From: Domibacillus tundrae
GTDB lineage: Bacteria; Bacillota; Bacilli; Bacillales; Domibacillaceae
Direction of reading: 5' to 3'
DNA length: 64,000 nucleotides
NCBI RefSeq assembly: GCF_000970675.1
Contig: NZ_LAJA01000001.1
Coordinates: 62,001 to 126,000 of the forward strand
The notes under the pieces are model-generated. The model was not told where the DNA came from. It searched no databases and worked only from the letters and a program-made list of their open reading frames with translations. This document shows, in pieces, positions 1 to 8,234 of the stretch. The position numbers and the translations under genes were made by a program. Position 1 is the first letter of the stretch. Each line of letters begins with the position of its first letter.

Positions 1-835
1 TCCAAATTTGGCCTTCGCTTATTTTCGATGATCGTTCAAAAATGCGCAGTCCGACGTCACGTGAGCCGGTAAACGTAATAAATCGTGTTTTCGGATGGTC
101 AACCAGGTAATCGCCGACTTCTGCGCCGCTGCCGGGAACAAAGTTAACAACACCTGGCGGAAGTCCCGCTTCTTCTAGTACTTCTACAAACCGCGCTGCG
201 ACAATCGGTGTCGTGGAAGCCGGTTTTAATAAAACGGTGTTGCCAGTGACAATCGATGCAACCGTTGTCCCGGCCATAATCGCAAACGGGAAATTCCACG
301 GTGAAATAACGATGCCGACGCCGAGCGGAATGTAGCTGTATCGGTTAAATTCACCCGGACGGCTGAGCACCGGCGCGCCGTTTTTTAGTTCCAGCATTTG
401 GCGTGCGTAATACTCCATAAAGTCGATTGCTTCTGCGGTATCAATATCCGCTTCACGCCACGGCTTGCCCGCTTCTTTTGTCATGAGCGCTGAAAATTCG
501 TGACGGCGTCTGCGAACGATTGCCGCTGCTTTAAATAACACATCTGCCCGGACGTCCGGCGAGACTTTTTTCCACATTTGAAAAGCGTCGGACGCGGCCT
601 GCATCGCTTTTTCGGCCAGCTGCTGGTTCGCTTTTGACACCGAGCCGATGACTTCTTGTTTATCTGCCGGGTTGAAGGAAACGATTTTTTCTTCGGTTGT
701 AATGCGCTCGCCGCCAATTACGAGCGGGTAATGTCCGCCGAGGCCGCTTTCCACTTTTTTAATCGCTTTTTTATAAGCGGATTGATTAGCTTCTTTTGAA
801 AAATCAGTAAATGGTTCATGTTTGTATGGAATCAT
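1..835 (-). CDS. putC: 1-pyrroline-5-carboxylate dehydrogenase, N-terminal 278 residues (runs off the window)
   Basis: Second enzyme of proline catabolism: it oxidises glutamate semialdehyde (P5C) to glutamate with NAD+ in the cytosol. The ATG at 835-833 follows a GAGGAGTG ribosome binding site and the product begins MIPYKHEPF. Visible aldehyde-dehydrogenase features are the ISPWNFPF segment (about residue 165), the [10 protein letters not shown] cofactor segment and the FTGSRDVG Rossmann turn. The frame is open to base 1, so the catalytic Cys and the C-terminal half lie outside the window; the full family length is about 515 residues. It starts 15 bases after the putB stop on the same strand, giving a putB-putC operon. 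The paralogue RocA is an alternative name; the partnership with putB favours putC. Confidence 0.9.
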   Translation of the reverse strand, partial: MIPYKHEPFTDFSKEANQSAYKKAIKKVESGLGGHYPLVIGGERITTEEKIVSFNPADKQEVIGSVSKANQQLAEKAMQAASDAFQMWKKVSPDVRADVLFKAAAIVRRRRHEFSALMTKEAGKPWREADIDTAEAIDFMEYYARQMLELKNGAPVLSRPGEFNRYSYIPLGVGIVISPWNFPFAIMAGTTVASIVTGNTVLLKPASTTPIVAARFVEVLEEAGLPPGVVNFVPGSGAEVGDYLVDHPKTRFITFTGSRDVGLRIFERSSKISEGQIW

Positions 836-850
836 GGAATTCACTCCTCA

Positions 851-1768
851 TTATTTTTGGGTTATGCCTTTAAACGCAAAGGCGATATTTGCCGGCCGTT
901 CCGCGAGCCGTCTCATAAAGTAGCCGTACCAGTCCATGCCGTAGGGTACGTATACGCGGACACGGTAGCCTTGTTTGACAAGCGCTTGCTGTAAGTTCGT
1001 GCGCATGCCGTACAGCATTTGAAATTCAAACTGGTCCATCGGAATTCGATGCTTCCGCTGCATCGCTTTTGTAAACTCGATCATGTTTTCATCATGCGTC
1101 GCAATGCCAGTATAGTTGCCGGCAAGCAAGCTTTGTTCAATGAGCTTCATATAGTTGGTATCCACGTCCGCTTTTTCTGGAAAGGCATGCTTTGGGCTTT
1201 CTTTATAAGCGCCTTTGACGAGCCTCAAAAAAGGCTTCATATGGCTAAGCGCTGCGAGGTCCTGTTCTGTCCGATATAAATACGCCTGGAGCACCGTGCT
1301 GACGTTTTCGTACTTTTCTTTGAATTGTTTAAATAAATCGATTGTCGCCTGGCAGCGTGTGACGTCTTCCATATCAATCGTCACCATAATGCCGTATTTT
1401 TCTGCAGTCTCTAAAATCCGTGTCATGTTCTGTACGACAAGATCCCAGTCAATATCAAGACCAAGTGATGTCATTTTCAGCGACACGTGGGAGTCGAGCT
1501 TTTCATTGTGAATCATTTTAATCGTTTCGATGCATTCCTCGGTCCGTTCGGCTGCTACTTCAGGAGAGCCCACAAATTCACCAAGATGGTCAACTGTGAC
1601 AGATAAGCCTTGTGTGTTTAATGCTTTAATACAGGCAATGGAACTCGCAAAATCAGTTCCGCCAATAATTTTACCGGTGGCGAAGTGGCTGCCTCTGCTT
1701 TTTGCCAATTGGTTTAGTGTTTTGTTTTTAGAAAGAAATAAGAAAAAATCTCTCGTCACCGCTTCCAT
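851..1768 (-). CDS. putB: Proline dehydrogenase
   Basis: FAD-dependent oxidation of proline to P5C, the first step in using proline as carbon and nitrogen source, with electrons passed to the respiratory chain. The 305-residue product matches the short monofunctional Bacillus form. Family signatures are LRLVKGAYKESPKH (about residue 182), the ATHDE motif, FEFQMLYGMR and the C-terminal RVYVPYG...WYGYFMRRLAERPAN block, whose Arg residues bind substrate in this family. The ATG at 1768 is preceded by TAGGAGGT. The gene for the next pathway enzyme lies 15 bases downstream. Divergent from recQ, with about 230 bases between them. Confidence 0.95.
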   Translation of the reverse strand: MEAVTRDFFLFLSKNKTLNQLAKSRGSHFATGKIIGGTDFASSIACIKALNTQGLSVTVDHLGEFVGSPEVAAERTEECIETIKMIHNEKLDSHVSLKMTSLGLDIDWDLVVQNMTRILETAEKYGIMVTIDMEDVTRCQATIDLFKQFKEKYENVSTVLQAYLYRTEQDLAALSHMKPFLRLVKGAYKESPKHAFPEKADVDTNYMKLIEQSLLAGNYTGIATHDENMIEFTKAMQRKHRIPMDQFEFQMLYGMRTNLQQALVKQGYRVRVYVPYGMDWYGYFMRRLAERPANIAFAFKGITQK

Positions 1769-1907
1769 GAAAAGTACCTCCTAAACGGAATAATGTTCTT
1801 ATTCTTACTGTATGACCATTCCAATTTGTTTACAATGTTCCTGGAAACTAAAAATGTAAGCGGTCTATTGTGAGTAAGTGACAATCGCTTTGCATTTTTC
1901 TCACGAA

Positions 1908-1962
1908 ATCCAGCTTCAGACGGCTTATGTCTGCCGGGACTGAACGGCCGCCTTGCGCTTTT
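1908..1962. repeat. Fragment resembling the middle of the 51.8/61.6-kb intergenic repeat
   Basis: Lies in the putB-recQ gap. CTTATGTCTGCCGGGACTGA followed by ACGGCCGCCTTGCGCTT resembles CTTATGCCTGTCGGAGCTGA followed by ACGGCCGTTTCCGCTT at 61658-61693. Only this central part is present; the hairpin and GTT/GTTCTTA module of the full repeat is missing. It is probably a decayed or partial copy. The rest of the gap (1769-2000) shows only the recQ ribosome binding site and a possible extended -10 (TGCTAAAAT near 1966-1974). Confidence 0.45.
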
Positions 1963-2000
1963 TTATGCTAAAATAAAAGAAAAACTAGAGAGGTGTTTTC

Positions 2001-4127
2001 ATGCTGGATCAGGCACGCAGTTTTTTGCAGTCGCACTTCGGCTATGATTCATTCCGGACAGGCCAGGAACAGGCGATTTCACAAGTGCTGGGCGGCGAAA
2101 ATACGATATGCGTCATGCCGACAGGCGGAGGGAAGTCGATCTGCTACCAAATTCCGGCGCTCGTGTTAGAAGGTACAACGATTGTCGTGTCACCGCTCAT
2201 TTCTTTAATGAAGGACCAGGTGGATACGCTGCTTGAGGCAGGCATTCCGGCGGCATACATAAACAGCTCGCTAAGCAGCGCGGATTTATATGAAACGATG
2301 AAATCTGCACGAAATGGAGAATATAAGCTTCTTTATATTGCGCCCGAGCGGCTTGAATCGTACTCGTTTGTAGAACAGCTAAAGCAGTTGACGGTTCCGC
2401 TTATTGCGGTGGATGAGGCTCATTGTATTTCCCAATGGGGACATGACTTCCGGCCGAGCTATCGTCACATTCAGCGCATGACGGATCTTTTTCCGAACGA
2501 TCCGACGGTATTGGCACTGACAGCAACCGCGACGCCGCACGTACGCGAAGACATATGCCGCCTTCTTTCGATCGAAGAAAAAAATACGGTCATTACCGGC
2601 TTTGAACGGAAAAATCTATCATTTTCTGTTATTCAAGGCCAAGATCGCAATGGCTTTTTAAAAGACTATTTAAAGAAAAATGAAAAAGAATCCGGGATTA
2701 TTTATGCGGCAACACGCAAAACAGTTGACCAGCTGTATGAACGTCTACAAAGAAGTGGTATTTCTGTGGCGCGTTATCACGGCGGCATGAGCGACAGCGA
2801 CCGGGTTGACGAGCAGGATCGCTTTTTAACGGACGAAGCGACTGTGATGGTGGCGACAAATGCGTTTGGAATGGGGATCGACAAGTCGAACATCCGCTAT
2901 GTCATTCATTTTCAGCTGCCGAAAAACATGGAAAGCTATTATCAGGAAGCGGGACGTGCCGGGCGTGATGGACTCGAAAGTGAATGTATCGTACTATATT
3001 CGTCGCAGGACGTGCAGACGCAGCGTTTTTTGATTGACCAGGCGCTTGAACGGGACCGTATTCCGCAAGAGCTAGAGAAATTGCAGGGAATGGTTGACTA
3101 TTGCCATACCGAAAAATGCCTGCAGCAGTTTATCGTCTCGTACTTTGGTGATCCGTATCCAAAGCCGTGCGGACGGTGCGGCAACTGTACGGATTCCAGG
3201 GACAGCGTCGATGTGACAAAAGAAGCGCAAATGGTGCTCTCGTGTGTCATCCGGATGGGGCAGCGATTCGGCAAAGCAATGACCGCCCAGGTGCTGACAG
3301 GATCGCGGAATAAAAAGCTCATTGAATTCGGTTTTGATGGGCTTTCCACGTATGGGATTTTGAAAAAACAAAGCGTGAAAGATGTGACCAGTTTTATTGA
3401 ATTTTTAATTTCGCAGGAACTGATCGGGGTGGAGCAAAAGCAATTTCCGACCATTTTTGTGACTGAACAGGGACGGGATGTTTTGCTCGGTAAACAAGCC
3501 GTCATGCGAAAAGAAGCGGTCCGGACGAAAAAGATTGCAACAGACGATCCATTGTTTGATGTGCTGCGAGCACTGAGAAAAGAGATTGCAGAAGACGCAG
3601 GTGTGCCGCCGTTTGTTATTTTTTCCGATAACACGCTTCACGACATGTGCGCCAAGCTGCCGATGGATGAAGAAGATTTCTTAACGGTGAGCGGCGTTGG
3701 CGAAAGCAAAATGGCGAAATACGGCGAAGCTTTTTTGCAGGAAATTAAAGCGTATAGTGAAGCGAATCCAGAGCGGCAAAAAGATCTGACTGCGGAGCCG
3801 GTGGCCGCAGCCCCGAAGAAAAAGTCCGTGAATTCGTACCTGGATACGCTGGAACTGCACCAAAAAGGGATGTCTGCTGAGGCAATCGCGGTTGAGCGGG
3901 AACTAACGGTCAGCACCGTAGAAAATCACTTAATTCAGTGTATGGAAGAAGGACTGAATGTGAATCTCGACCTGCTTGTGCCGTCAACGTATCACGAAGC
4001 GCTCCAAAAAGCGGTTAAGGAAGCGGGTGCGGACCGGCTGAAGCCGATTAAAGAGCTGGTGCCGGAAGATGTGACGTATGGCATGATTAAAGTCTTTTTG
4101 GAAATGCGGAGACGGAACCATGTTTGA
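2001..4127 (+). CDS. recQ: ATP-dependent DNA helicase RecQ
   Basis: 3'-5' superfamily-2 DNA helicase for recombination and stalled-fork processing. The 708-residue product has the full RecQ architecture: Walker A TGGGKS (residues 41-46), DEAH box (about 137-140) with the RecQ-specific aromatic-rich loop [14 protein letters not shown], helicase C-terminal domain ending in the [10 protein letters not shown] motif, RQC zinc site (Cys near 373 and the PCGRCGNC cluster near 390), an HRDC domain (about 515-580) and a C-terminal helix-turn-helix segment (about 610-700). The longer C-terminus and HRDC make it closer to Bacillus RecQ than to the shorter RecS type. ATG is preceded by AGAGAGGTG. It overlaps the following nuclease gene by 8 bases, so the two are probably translationally coupled. 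Confidence 0.95.
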   Translation: MLDQARSFLQSHFGYDSFRTGQEQAISQVLGGENTICVMPTGGGKSICYQIPALVLEGTTIVVSPLISLMKDQVDTLLEAGIPAAYINSSLSSADLYETMKSARNGEYKLLYIAPERLESYSFVEQLKQLTVPLIAVDEAHCISQWGHDFRPSYRHIQRMTDLFPNDPTVLALTATATPHVREDICRLLSIEEKNTVITGFERKNLSFSVIQGQDRNGFLKDYLKKNEKESGIIYAATRKTVDQLYERLQRSGISVARYHGGMSDSDRVDEQDRFLTDEATVMVATNAFGMGIDKSNIRYVIHFQLPKNMESYYQEAGRAGRDGLESECIVLYSSQDVQTQRFLIDQALERDRIPQELEKLQGMVDYCHTEKCLQQFIVSYFGDPYPKPCGRCGNCTDSRDSVDVTKEAQMVLSCVIRMGQRFGKAMTAQVLTGSRNKKLIEFGFDGLSTYGILKKQSVKDVTSFIEFLISQELIGVEQKQFPTIFVTEQGRDVLLGKQAVMRKEAVRTKKIATDDPLFDVLRALRKEIAEDAGVPPFVIFSDNTLHDMCAKLPMDEEDFLTVSGVGESKMAKYGEAFLQEIKAYSEANPERQKDLTAEPVAAAPKKKSVNSYLDTLELHQKGMSAEAIAVERELTVSTVENHLIQCMEEGLNVNLDLLVPSTYHEALQKAVKEAGADRLKPIKELVPEDVTYGMIKVFLEMRRRNHV

Positions 4128-5055
4128 GGTGAAAGAATTCCCTGAGTTTTCCTGGTCGTTCTCGCGCCATAAAACATTGATGACGTGCGCCAAGAAATAT
4201 GGATACGACTATTACGCGGGGCATAACGGCTGGCTGTATGACGCCGATGAATCTGTGAAGCACGTGTACCGGCTGAAAAAGCTGAAAAACGTGCCGATCG
4301 CCTTTGGGCAAATTGTGCATGAACTCGCCGAAAAAGCGGTCCGTCTTTTTCTGGAGCACGGCTATGTCATGACGGAAGCGGAATTGATCGGACAAGCAAG
4401 GGAGATGCTGAACCTTGCTTATACCGACTCGCGCGACCGAAAGCCGCAATGGACGCAAAAGCCAGCTCGGTTTCATATGCTGTACGACATGTATTATGGC
4501 GGCGAATTAAACCGGATGGAAGCGGAAGAATACAGACGCCGTCTGCATATTGTTTTTCAAAACCTGCTTTGGAGCGGATCGTTTCGCGACATAACCGAAC
4601 GCCCGCAGACGATGCAGTTTCAGCAAGCCGAAGAATTTCGCTTTATGACGGTTGACGGCGTAAAAATCTTTGTTGTTATGGATTTGCTGTACCGTGATTT
4701 GGAAGCGGGCAAATGGGTGATCGTCGATTGGAAAACCGGCAAAGAAGCAGACGATGACCGGAGCCAGCTGGCTTTGTACGCGTATTACATCATGCAAAAA
4801 TACGGCGCAAGTGTGGAAGAAATTGAAATCCGCAACGAATACGTGCTGACCGGCGTGCAAAGGTCGTACCAATTAAGTGAGGCGGACATTGATTTCATGC
4901 TCCAAAAAATGAAGCAAAGTGTTCACATGATGCGCCGCTACCAGCTTGATATGATTTCCAATGAGCCGGTCGAGTTGGAGGACTTTACGAGAACCGAGCA
5001 CGAACGTCGCTGTGAAACGTGTAACTATAAAGAAATTTGTCTGGCATCGTCTTAA
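4120..5055 (+). CDS. PD-(D/E)XK nuclease with a four-cysteine Fe-S pattern (RecB/Cas4-like)
   Basis: Predicted single-strand-directed DNA nuclease of the RecB/Cas4/AddB fold. The 311-residue product has the nuclease motifs in order: [11 protein letters not shown] (motif His), an acidic residue in the VVMDLLYRD strand, VDWKTGK (Asp...Lys catalytic pair) and the QLALYAYY helix. Cys23 (in LMTCAKKYG) and a C-terminal group Cys298, Cys301 and Cys307 ([12 protein letters not shown]) copy the one-plus-three spacing that holds a 4Fe-4S cluster in AddB and Cas4. The cluster is inferred from spacing. It overlaps recQ by 8 bases and ends at a hairpin terminator, so helicase and nuclease form one transcription unit. 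There is no cas1/cas2 or repeat array nearby, so a CRISPR role is unlikely. Confidence 0.85.
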   Translation: MFEVKEFPEFSWSFSRHKTLMTCAKKYGYDYYAGHNGWLYDADESVKHVYRLKKLKNVPIAFGQIVHELAEKAVRLFLEHGYVMTEAELIGQAREMLNLAYTDSRDRKPQWTQKPARFHMLYDMYYGGELNRMEAEEYRRRLHIVFQNLLWSGSFRDITERPQTMQFQQAEEFRFMTVDGVKIFVVMDLLYRDLEAGKWVIVDWKTGKEADDDRSQLALYAYYIMQKYGASVEEIEIRNEYVLTGVQRSYQLSEADIDFMLQKMKQSVHMMRRYQLDMISNEPVELEDFTRTEHERRCETCNYKEICLASS

Positions 5056-5071
5056 GGGCGATGTCTTTTTT
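5044..5071 (+). terminator. Rho-independent terminator of the recQ-nuclease unit
   Basis: A short stem CATCG/CGATG beginning in the last codons and spanning the TAA stop, followed by seven T. The stem is short but the T-run is good. Confidence 0.6.
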
Positions 5072-5110
5072 TATTTTAAAAAGAGTGTACAGGCGACAGC
5101 CACGTGAGAG

Positions 5111-5206
5111 AAGTGACTGATAAAATAGCAGATTCGACCGATAAAGCAATGGATCTGACCGGTAAACTGATTTTATCGGTCAGATCGTCAGGTTTATTAG
5201 TCACTT
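5111..5206. repeat. 96-bp nested inverted repeat, copy 1
   Basis: Outer arms AAGTGACTGATAAA (5111-5124) and TTTATTAGTCACTT (5193-5206) enclose an inner hairpin with arms GATCTGACCGGTAAA (5152-5166) and TTTATCGGTCAGATC (5172-5186) around a 5-base loop. A second copy of identical total length and architecture lies at 61440-61535. A further half arm (TTTATCGGTCAGATC) follows at about 5214-5228. The open frame through it (5104-5295) is low-complexity and has no ribosome binding site, so it is not called a gene. Confidence 0.8.
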
Positions 5207-5274
5207 CAAAAGATTTATCGGTCAGATCAACAAGTCCCGGTCTTAAAAAGAGTGAGCTTTTTTGTTGCGCAGTT

Positions 5275-5296
5275 ATCAGTTTAGTATTAAACTGAT
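5275..5296. promoter_or_regulatory. Palindromic operator upstream of the MarR gene
   Basis: Perfect 9-bp arms ATCAGTTTA and TAAACTGAT separated by GTAT, 30 bases before the MarR start codon. The position, symmetry and length fit autoregulation by a MarR dimer. The sequence is not the published MhqR box, so the cognate regulator is inferred from proximity. Confidence 0.7.
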
Positions 5297-5326
5297 ATCA
5301 TCAACAACGCAAAGGAAGTGAGCCGG

Positions 5327-5743
5327 ATGCAGAAGAGAGAGCGGATGATCAGTATTCTGGCCTGGTTTCGGCTGTCGCGGTTTTACAATGAAAGCATTCG
5401 CCAGTCGAACCAATATTTAAAAAAGTGTGGGCTGTCGATCGCCCAGTTTGACATATTGGCGCAAGTCGGAGCGAACGAGCGCATCTGCCAGCAGGACCTG
5501 GCTGAAAAGCTGCTCGTCACAAAAGGCAACATGACCCATATGCTGTCGAAAATGGAGCAGATCGGCTGGATTCAGCGGGAGCGTGAGTGGAAAACGAAAT
5601 ACATTACACTCACAGAAGAAGGGCGTACATTGCTGGATAACGTACTGCCGGCGCAGGAACAGTTTCAAGCGGATCAGTTTGGAAAACTTTCAATAGACGA
5701 AAAAAAGCAGCTGCTTTTTTTGCTGAAAAAATTACAATCTTGA
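5327..5743 (+). CDS. MarR-family transcriptional regulator (MhqR-like by context)
   Basis: 138-residue winged-helix repressor. The recognition helix region reads QQDLAEKLLVTKGNMTHMLSKMEQIGWIQRE, followed by the wing and the LTEEGRTLLD strand typical of MarR proteins. The ATG at 5327 sits 9 bases after AAGGAA; a GTG at 5318 would overlap the Shine-Dalgarno sequence and is less likely. It is followed after 12 bases by a ring-cleaving dioxygenase, the same pairing as quinone-responsive MhqR with its dioxygenase targets in B. subtilis. A sensor of quinones or aromatic electrophiles is therefore the best guess. The palindrome just upstream is the likely operator for both genes. Confidence 0.85.
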   Translation: MQKRERMISILAWFRLSRFYNESIRQSNQYLKKCGLSIAQFDILAQVGANERICQQDLAEKLLVTKGNMTHMLSKMEQIGWIQREREWKTKYITLTEEGRTLLDNVLPAQEQFQADQFGKLSIDEKKQLLFLLKKLQS

Positions 5744-5755
5744 GGAGTGAATCAC

Positions 5756-6730
5756 ATGGAATTTAAAGGAATTCATCACGTGTCGGCGATTACAGCGAAT
5801 GCGGCGGAAAACGTGAAGTTTTATACAGAAGTTTTAGGAATGCGGTTAATTAAGAAAACGGTCAACCAAGATTCCACATCTATGTATCACTTATTTTATG
5901 GTGATGAAAAAGGAAATCCGGGCACGGAATTAACCTTTTTTGAAATTCCGATGGCAGCAAGAAATCACAATGGCAACAACTCTATTTCAGGATTGTCACT
6001 CCGTGTGCCGAATGATGCAGCACTTGAATACTGGAAAAATCGGTTTAATGAATTTGGCGTAACGTATCAGGATGTCATTGATCAGGGAGGGCGCAAAGCA
6101 ATGCCATTCCAGGACTTTGAAGGACAGCGCTTTTTCTTAATTTCAGATGAAACAAATGATGGCGTTCAAGGCGGTTCACCTTGGAAAAAAAGCCCGGTTC
6201 CAGCTGAATTCAGCATAATCGGTCTCGGGCCTGTTCATTTAACCGTTCCTTCTTTCAATCCAACCGCGGATACGTTAACGCAAGTGATGGGCTTCCGGGA
6301 AGTAAACCGTTATCCGTCACCAGTAGAAGGACAGCCGGATGTAATCGTATTTGAAACAGGCGAGGGCGGTACCGGGGCGGAAGTGCATGTGGAAGAGCGC
6401 AACGACCTGGCGCCTGAACGGCAGGGGCGCGGCGGCGTTCACCACGTGGCATTCCGCGTGGAGGATGAAGAAGAACTGCACAAATGGATCGCGCGCCTGC
6501 GCGAGGCACGCATCGGCAATTCCGGCTTCGTGGACCGGTTTTACTTTAAATCACTGTATTTCCGTGAAGCAAACCGTATTTTGTTTGAAGTAGCGACAGA
6601 TGGACCTGGCTTTGACACGGATGAAGAGCTGGAGCATCTCGGTGAATCGCTCGCGCTTCCGCCATTTTTAGAGCCAAAACGTGAGCAGATTGAAGCCCGT
6701 TTAAAACCGCTGCCAACAAGTTTTAAATAA
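5756..6730 (+). CDS. Ring-cleaving dioxygenase, glyoxalase/VOC family (MhqO/MhqA-like)
   Basis: 324-residue two-module vicinal-oxygen-chelate protein. Module 1 starts GIHHVSAITANAAENVKFYTEVLG; module 2 starts GLGPVHLTVPSF and contains RGGVHHVAFRVED. Metal-ligand candidates are the first His of each module and Glu in ILFEVATDGPGF. Family members act on hydroquinones or catechols and protect against quinone stress. Start chosen at ATG 5756, 8 bases after GAGGAG; an in-frame GTG at 5747 lies inside that ribosome binding site. Co-transcribed with the upstream MarR gene (12-base gap). A hairpin terminator follows at 6842. Confidence 0.88.
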   Translation: MEFKGIHHVSAITANAAENVKFYTEVLGMRLIKKTVNQDSTSMYHLFYGDEKGNPGTELTFFEIPMAARNHNGNNSISGLSLRVPNDAALEYWKNRFNEFGVTYQDVIDQGGRKAMPFQDFEGQRFFLISDETNDGVQGGSPWKKSPVPAEFSIIGLGPVHLTVPSFNPTADTLTQVMGFREVNRYPSPVEGQPDVIVFETGEGGTGAEVHVEERNDLAPERQGRGGVHHVAFRVEDEEELHKWIARLREARIGNSGFVDRFYFKSLYFREANRILFEVATDGPGFDTDEELEHLGESLALPPFLEPKREQIEARLKPLPTSFK

Positions 6731-6841
6731 ACATAAATGACACAACAAATGATGGCATCAAATAGATTTAAAAAGCCCGGCGGTGCAGCAAAAATCAACG
6801 AATTTGCAAAGGAAATTCCCTAGAGATTCAGGCATCTCCAG

Positions 6842-6895
6842 AAAGTAAGTCAATCTTCCGCTTAGCCGGTTTAAAGGATGGCTTACTTTTTTTTT
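6842..6895 (+). terminator. Terminator after the dioxygenase gene
   Basis: Arms AAAGTAAG (6842-6849) and CTTACTTT (6882-6889), partly extended inward, followed by a long T-run. The 310-base gap 6731-7040 otherwise holds only a sigma-A promoter for the next gene; a 28-codon frame at 6738 has no ribosome binding site. Confidence 0.7.
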
Positions 6896-6975
6896 ATACC
6901 AAAGTAAAAATCGATACAGCAAGCAAACCTGCATAAAATGTATGCAAGACTATAAAAACACGAGAGTAGCTCGTA

Positions 6976-7004
6976 TAGACAGCAATAAAGAAAAATAGTA
7001 TAAT
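6976..7004 (+). promoter_or_regulatory. Sigma-A promoter for the MetX-like hydrolase
   Basis: TAGACA (6976-6981), 17-base spacer, TATAAT (6999-7004); five of six and six of six consensus matches, 37 bases before the start codon. Confidence 0.8.
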
Positions 7005-7040
7005 CCTATAGTTCAGAATTTTCAAAAAAGGGGTGTTGGG

Positions 7041-8093
7041 ATGATTAAAAGTGAGTATTACACACAAGAAATCCATGGGCCTTATGAAAGTTATGATTTA
7101 GGTGATTTTCAGTTAGAAGAAGGTGGTGCCATTCAAAATGGCAAGCTTGCGTATGTGACGTTTGGTGAATTAAATAAAACAAAAGACAATGCCATTCTAA
7201 TTCCCACATGGTTTTCCGGTACCAGCAAAATAATGGAGACCTACATAGGAAACGGAAGAGCGCTGGATCCAGAAAAGTATTTTATTATCATCGTTAATCA
7301 ATTAGGAAATGGGCTTTCAAGCTCTCCACACAATACGCCGGCCCCATTGAACATGGCAAACTTCCCCAAAGTACGGATTAGTGATGATGTCCGTGCCCAG
7401 CACAAGCTTATTACTGAAAAATTTGGAATCGAAGAATTAGCTCTCGTTGTAGGCGGGTCAATGGGAGCCCAGCAAACTTATGAATGGGCAGTTCGTTATC
7501 ATGATATGGTTAAACGGGCTGCGCCGATTGCAGGAACCGCCAAAAATACGATTCATGATTTTTTATATGCGGAAACATTAATCGAAGCCATTACATCTGA
7601 TCCAAATTGGAATGAGGGTAACTATCAATCCTGTAAAGACGTTTCAGCCGGGCTGAAAAGACATGCTAAATTATGGAGTGTCATGGGACTGAGCACTGAA
7701 TTTTATAAACAAGAAGCCTGGCGCTTATTTGGTGTGAACTCTTTAAATGAATTTATATATGACTTTCTTGAACCCTTATTTTGTGAAATGGATCCGAATG
7801 CTCTTCTTTGGATGGCATGGAAATGGCAGCGGGGCGATGTGAGTAGAATGACAGGTGGCGATCTTCAAGAAGCACTTGGGAGAATCAAAGCAAAAGTCTT
7901 TGTTATGCCTATTGATTCGGATATGTTTTTTCCGCCAAAAGATTGTGAAGATGAGCAAACATTAATTCCAAATAGTGAATTTAGAGTCATTAAAAGTATC
8001 TGTGGCCACTACGCTTTGTTTGGAGCAGAAGGAACAGCTTATTCCGAGCAGATAGATAAACACCTTTCTGAACTTTTGGCCATAAAGATTTAA
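7041..8093 (+). CDS. Alpha/beta-hydrolase of the homoserine O-acetyltransferase (MetX)-like family
   Basis: 350-residue alpha/beta-hydrolase. The N-terminal part YVTFGELNKTKDNAILIPTWFSG matches MetX-type proteins, the nucleophile elbow is GGSMGAQQ (Ser140), and the remaining triad is Asp294 (PIDSDMFFPP) and His323 (ICGHYALFG). True MetX enzymes acetylate homoserine, but many relatives are esterases or acyltransferases, and no methionine gene is nearby. ATG preceded by AAAAAAGGGGTG. It has its own sigma-A promoter and stands just before a sigma-54 activator gene, inside a block that looks more AT-rich than its surroundings. Function in this island is inferred to be linked to the downstream hydrolase and SCP2 genes; the substrate is unknown. 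Confidence 0.8.
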   Translation: MIKSEYYTQEIHGPYESYDLGDFQLEEGGAIQNGKLAYVTFGELNKTKDNAILIPTWFSGTSKIMETYIGNGRALDPEKYFIIIVNQLGNGLSSSPHNTPAPLNMANFPKVRISDDVRAQHKLITEKFGIEELALVVGGSMGAQQTYEWAVRYHDMVKRAAPIAGTAKNTIHDFLYAETLIEAITSDPNWNEGNYQSCKDVSAGLKRHAKLWSVMGLSTEFYKQEAWRLFGVNSLNEFIYDFLEPLFCEMDPNALLWMAWKWQRGDVSRMTGGDLQEALGRIKAKVFVMPIDSDMFFPPKDCEDEQTLIPNSEFRVIKSICGHYALFGAEGTAYSEQIDKHLSELLAIKI

Positions 8094-8234
8094 CATTCAG
8101 AGTTATTTTGTAACCGCTTTCTTTTTTAATTAGGTGTGGGATTTTTTAGTATAGCTTGATACTCTAAAACATCGACAAGTACGGCCGGATACGAACCTGA
8201 ACAGCAACATTCCTACTTTAAAGGGGGAAAACCT

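Noticed and set aside
4120-5055. CRISPR-associated Cas4
   Set aside because: No cas1/cas2, no repeat array, and the gene is coupled to recQ.
5104-5295. 63-codon plus-strand ORF with SVRSSGLLVTSKDLSVRST
   Set aside because: It translates the 96-bp inverted repeat and the operator; no ribosome binding site and the composition follows the repeat arms.
6738-6824. 28-codon ORF after the dioxygenase (MTQQMMASNRFKKPG...)
   Set aside because: No ribosome binding site and no family resemblance.
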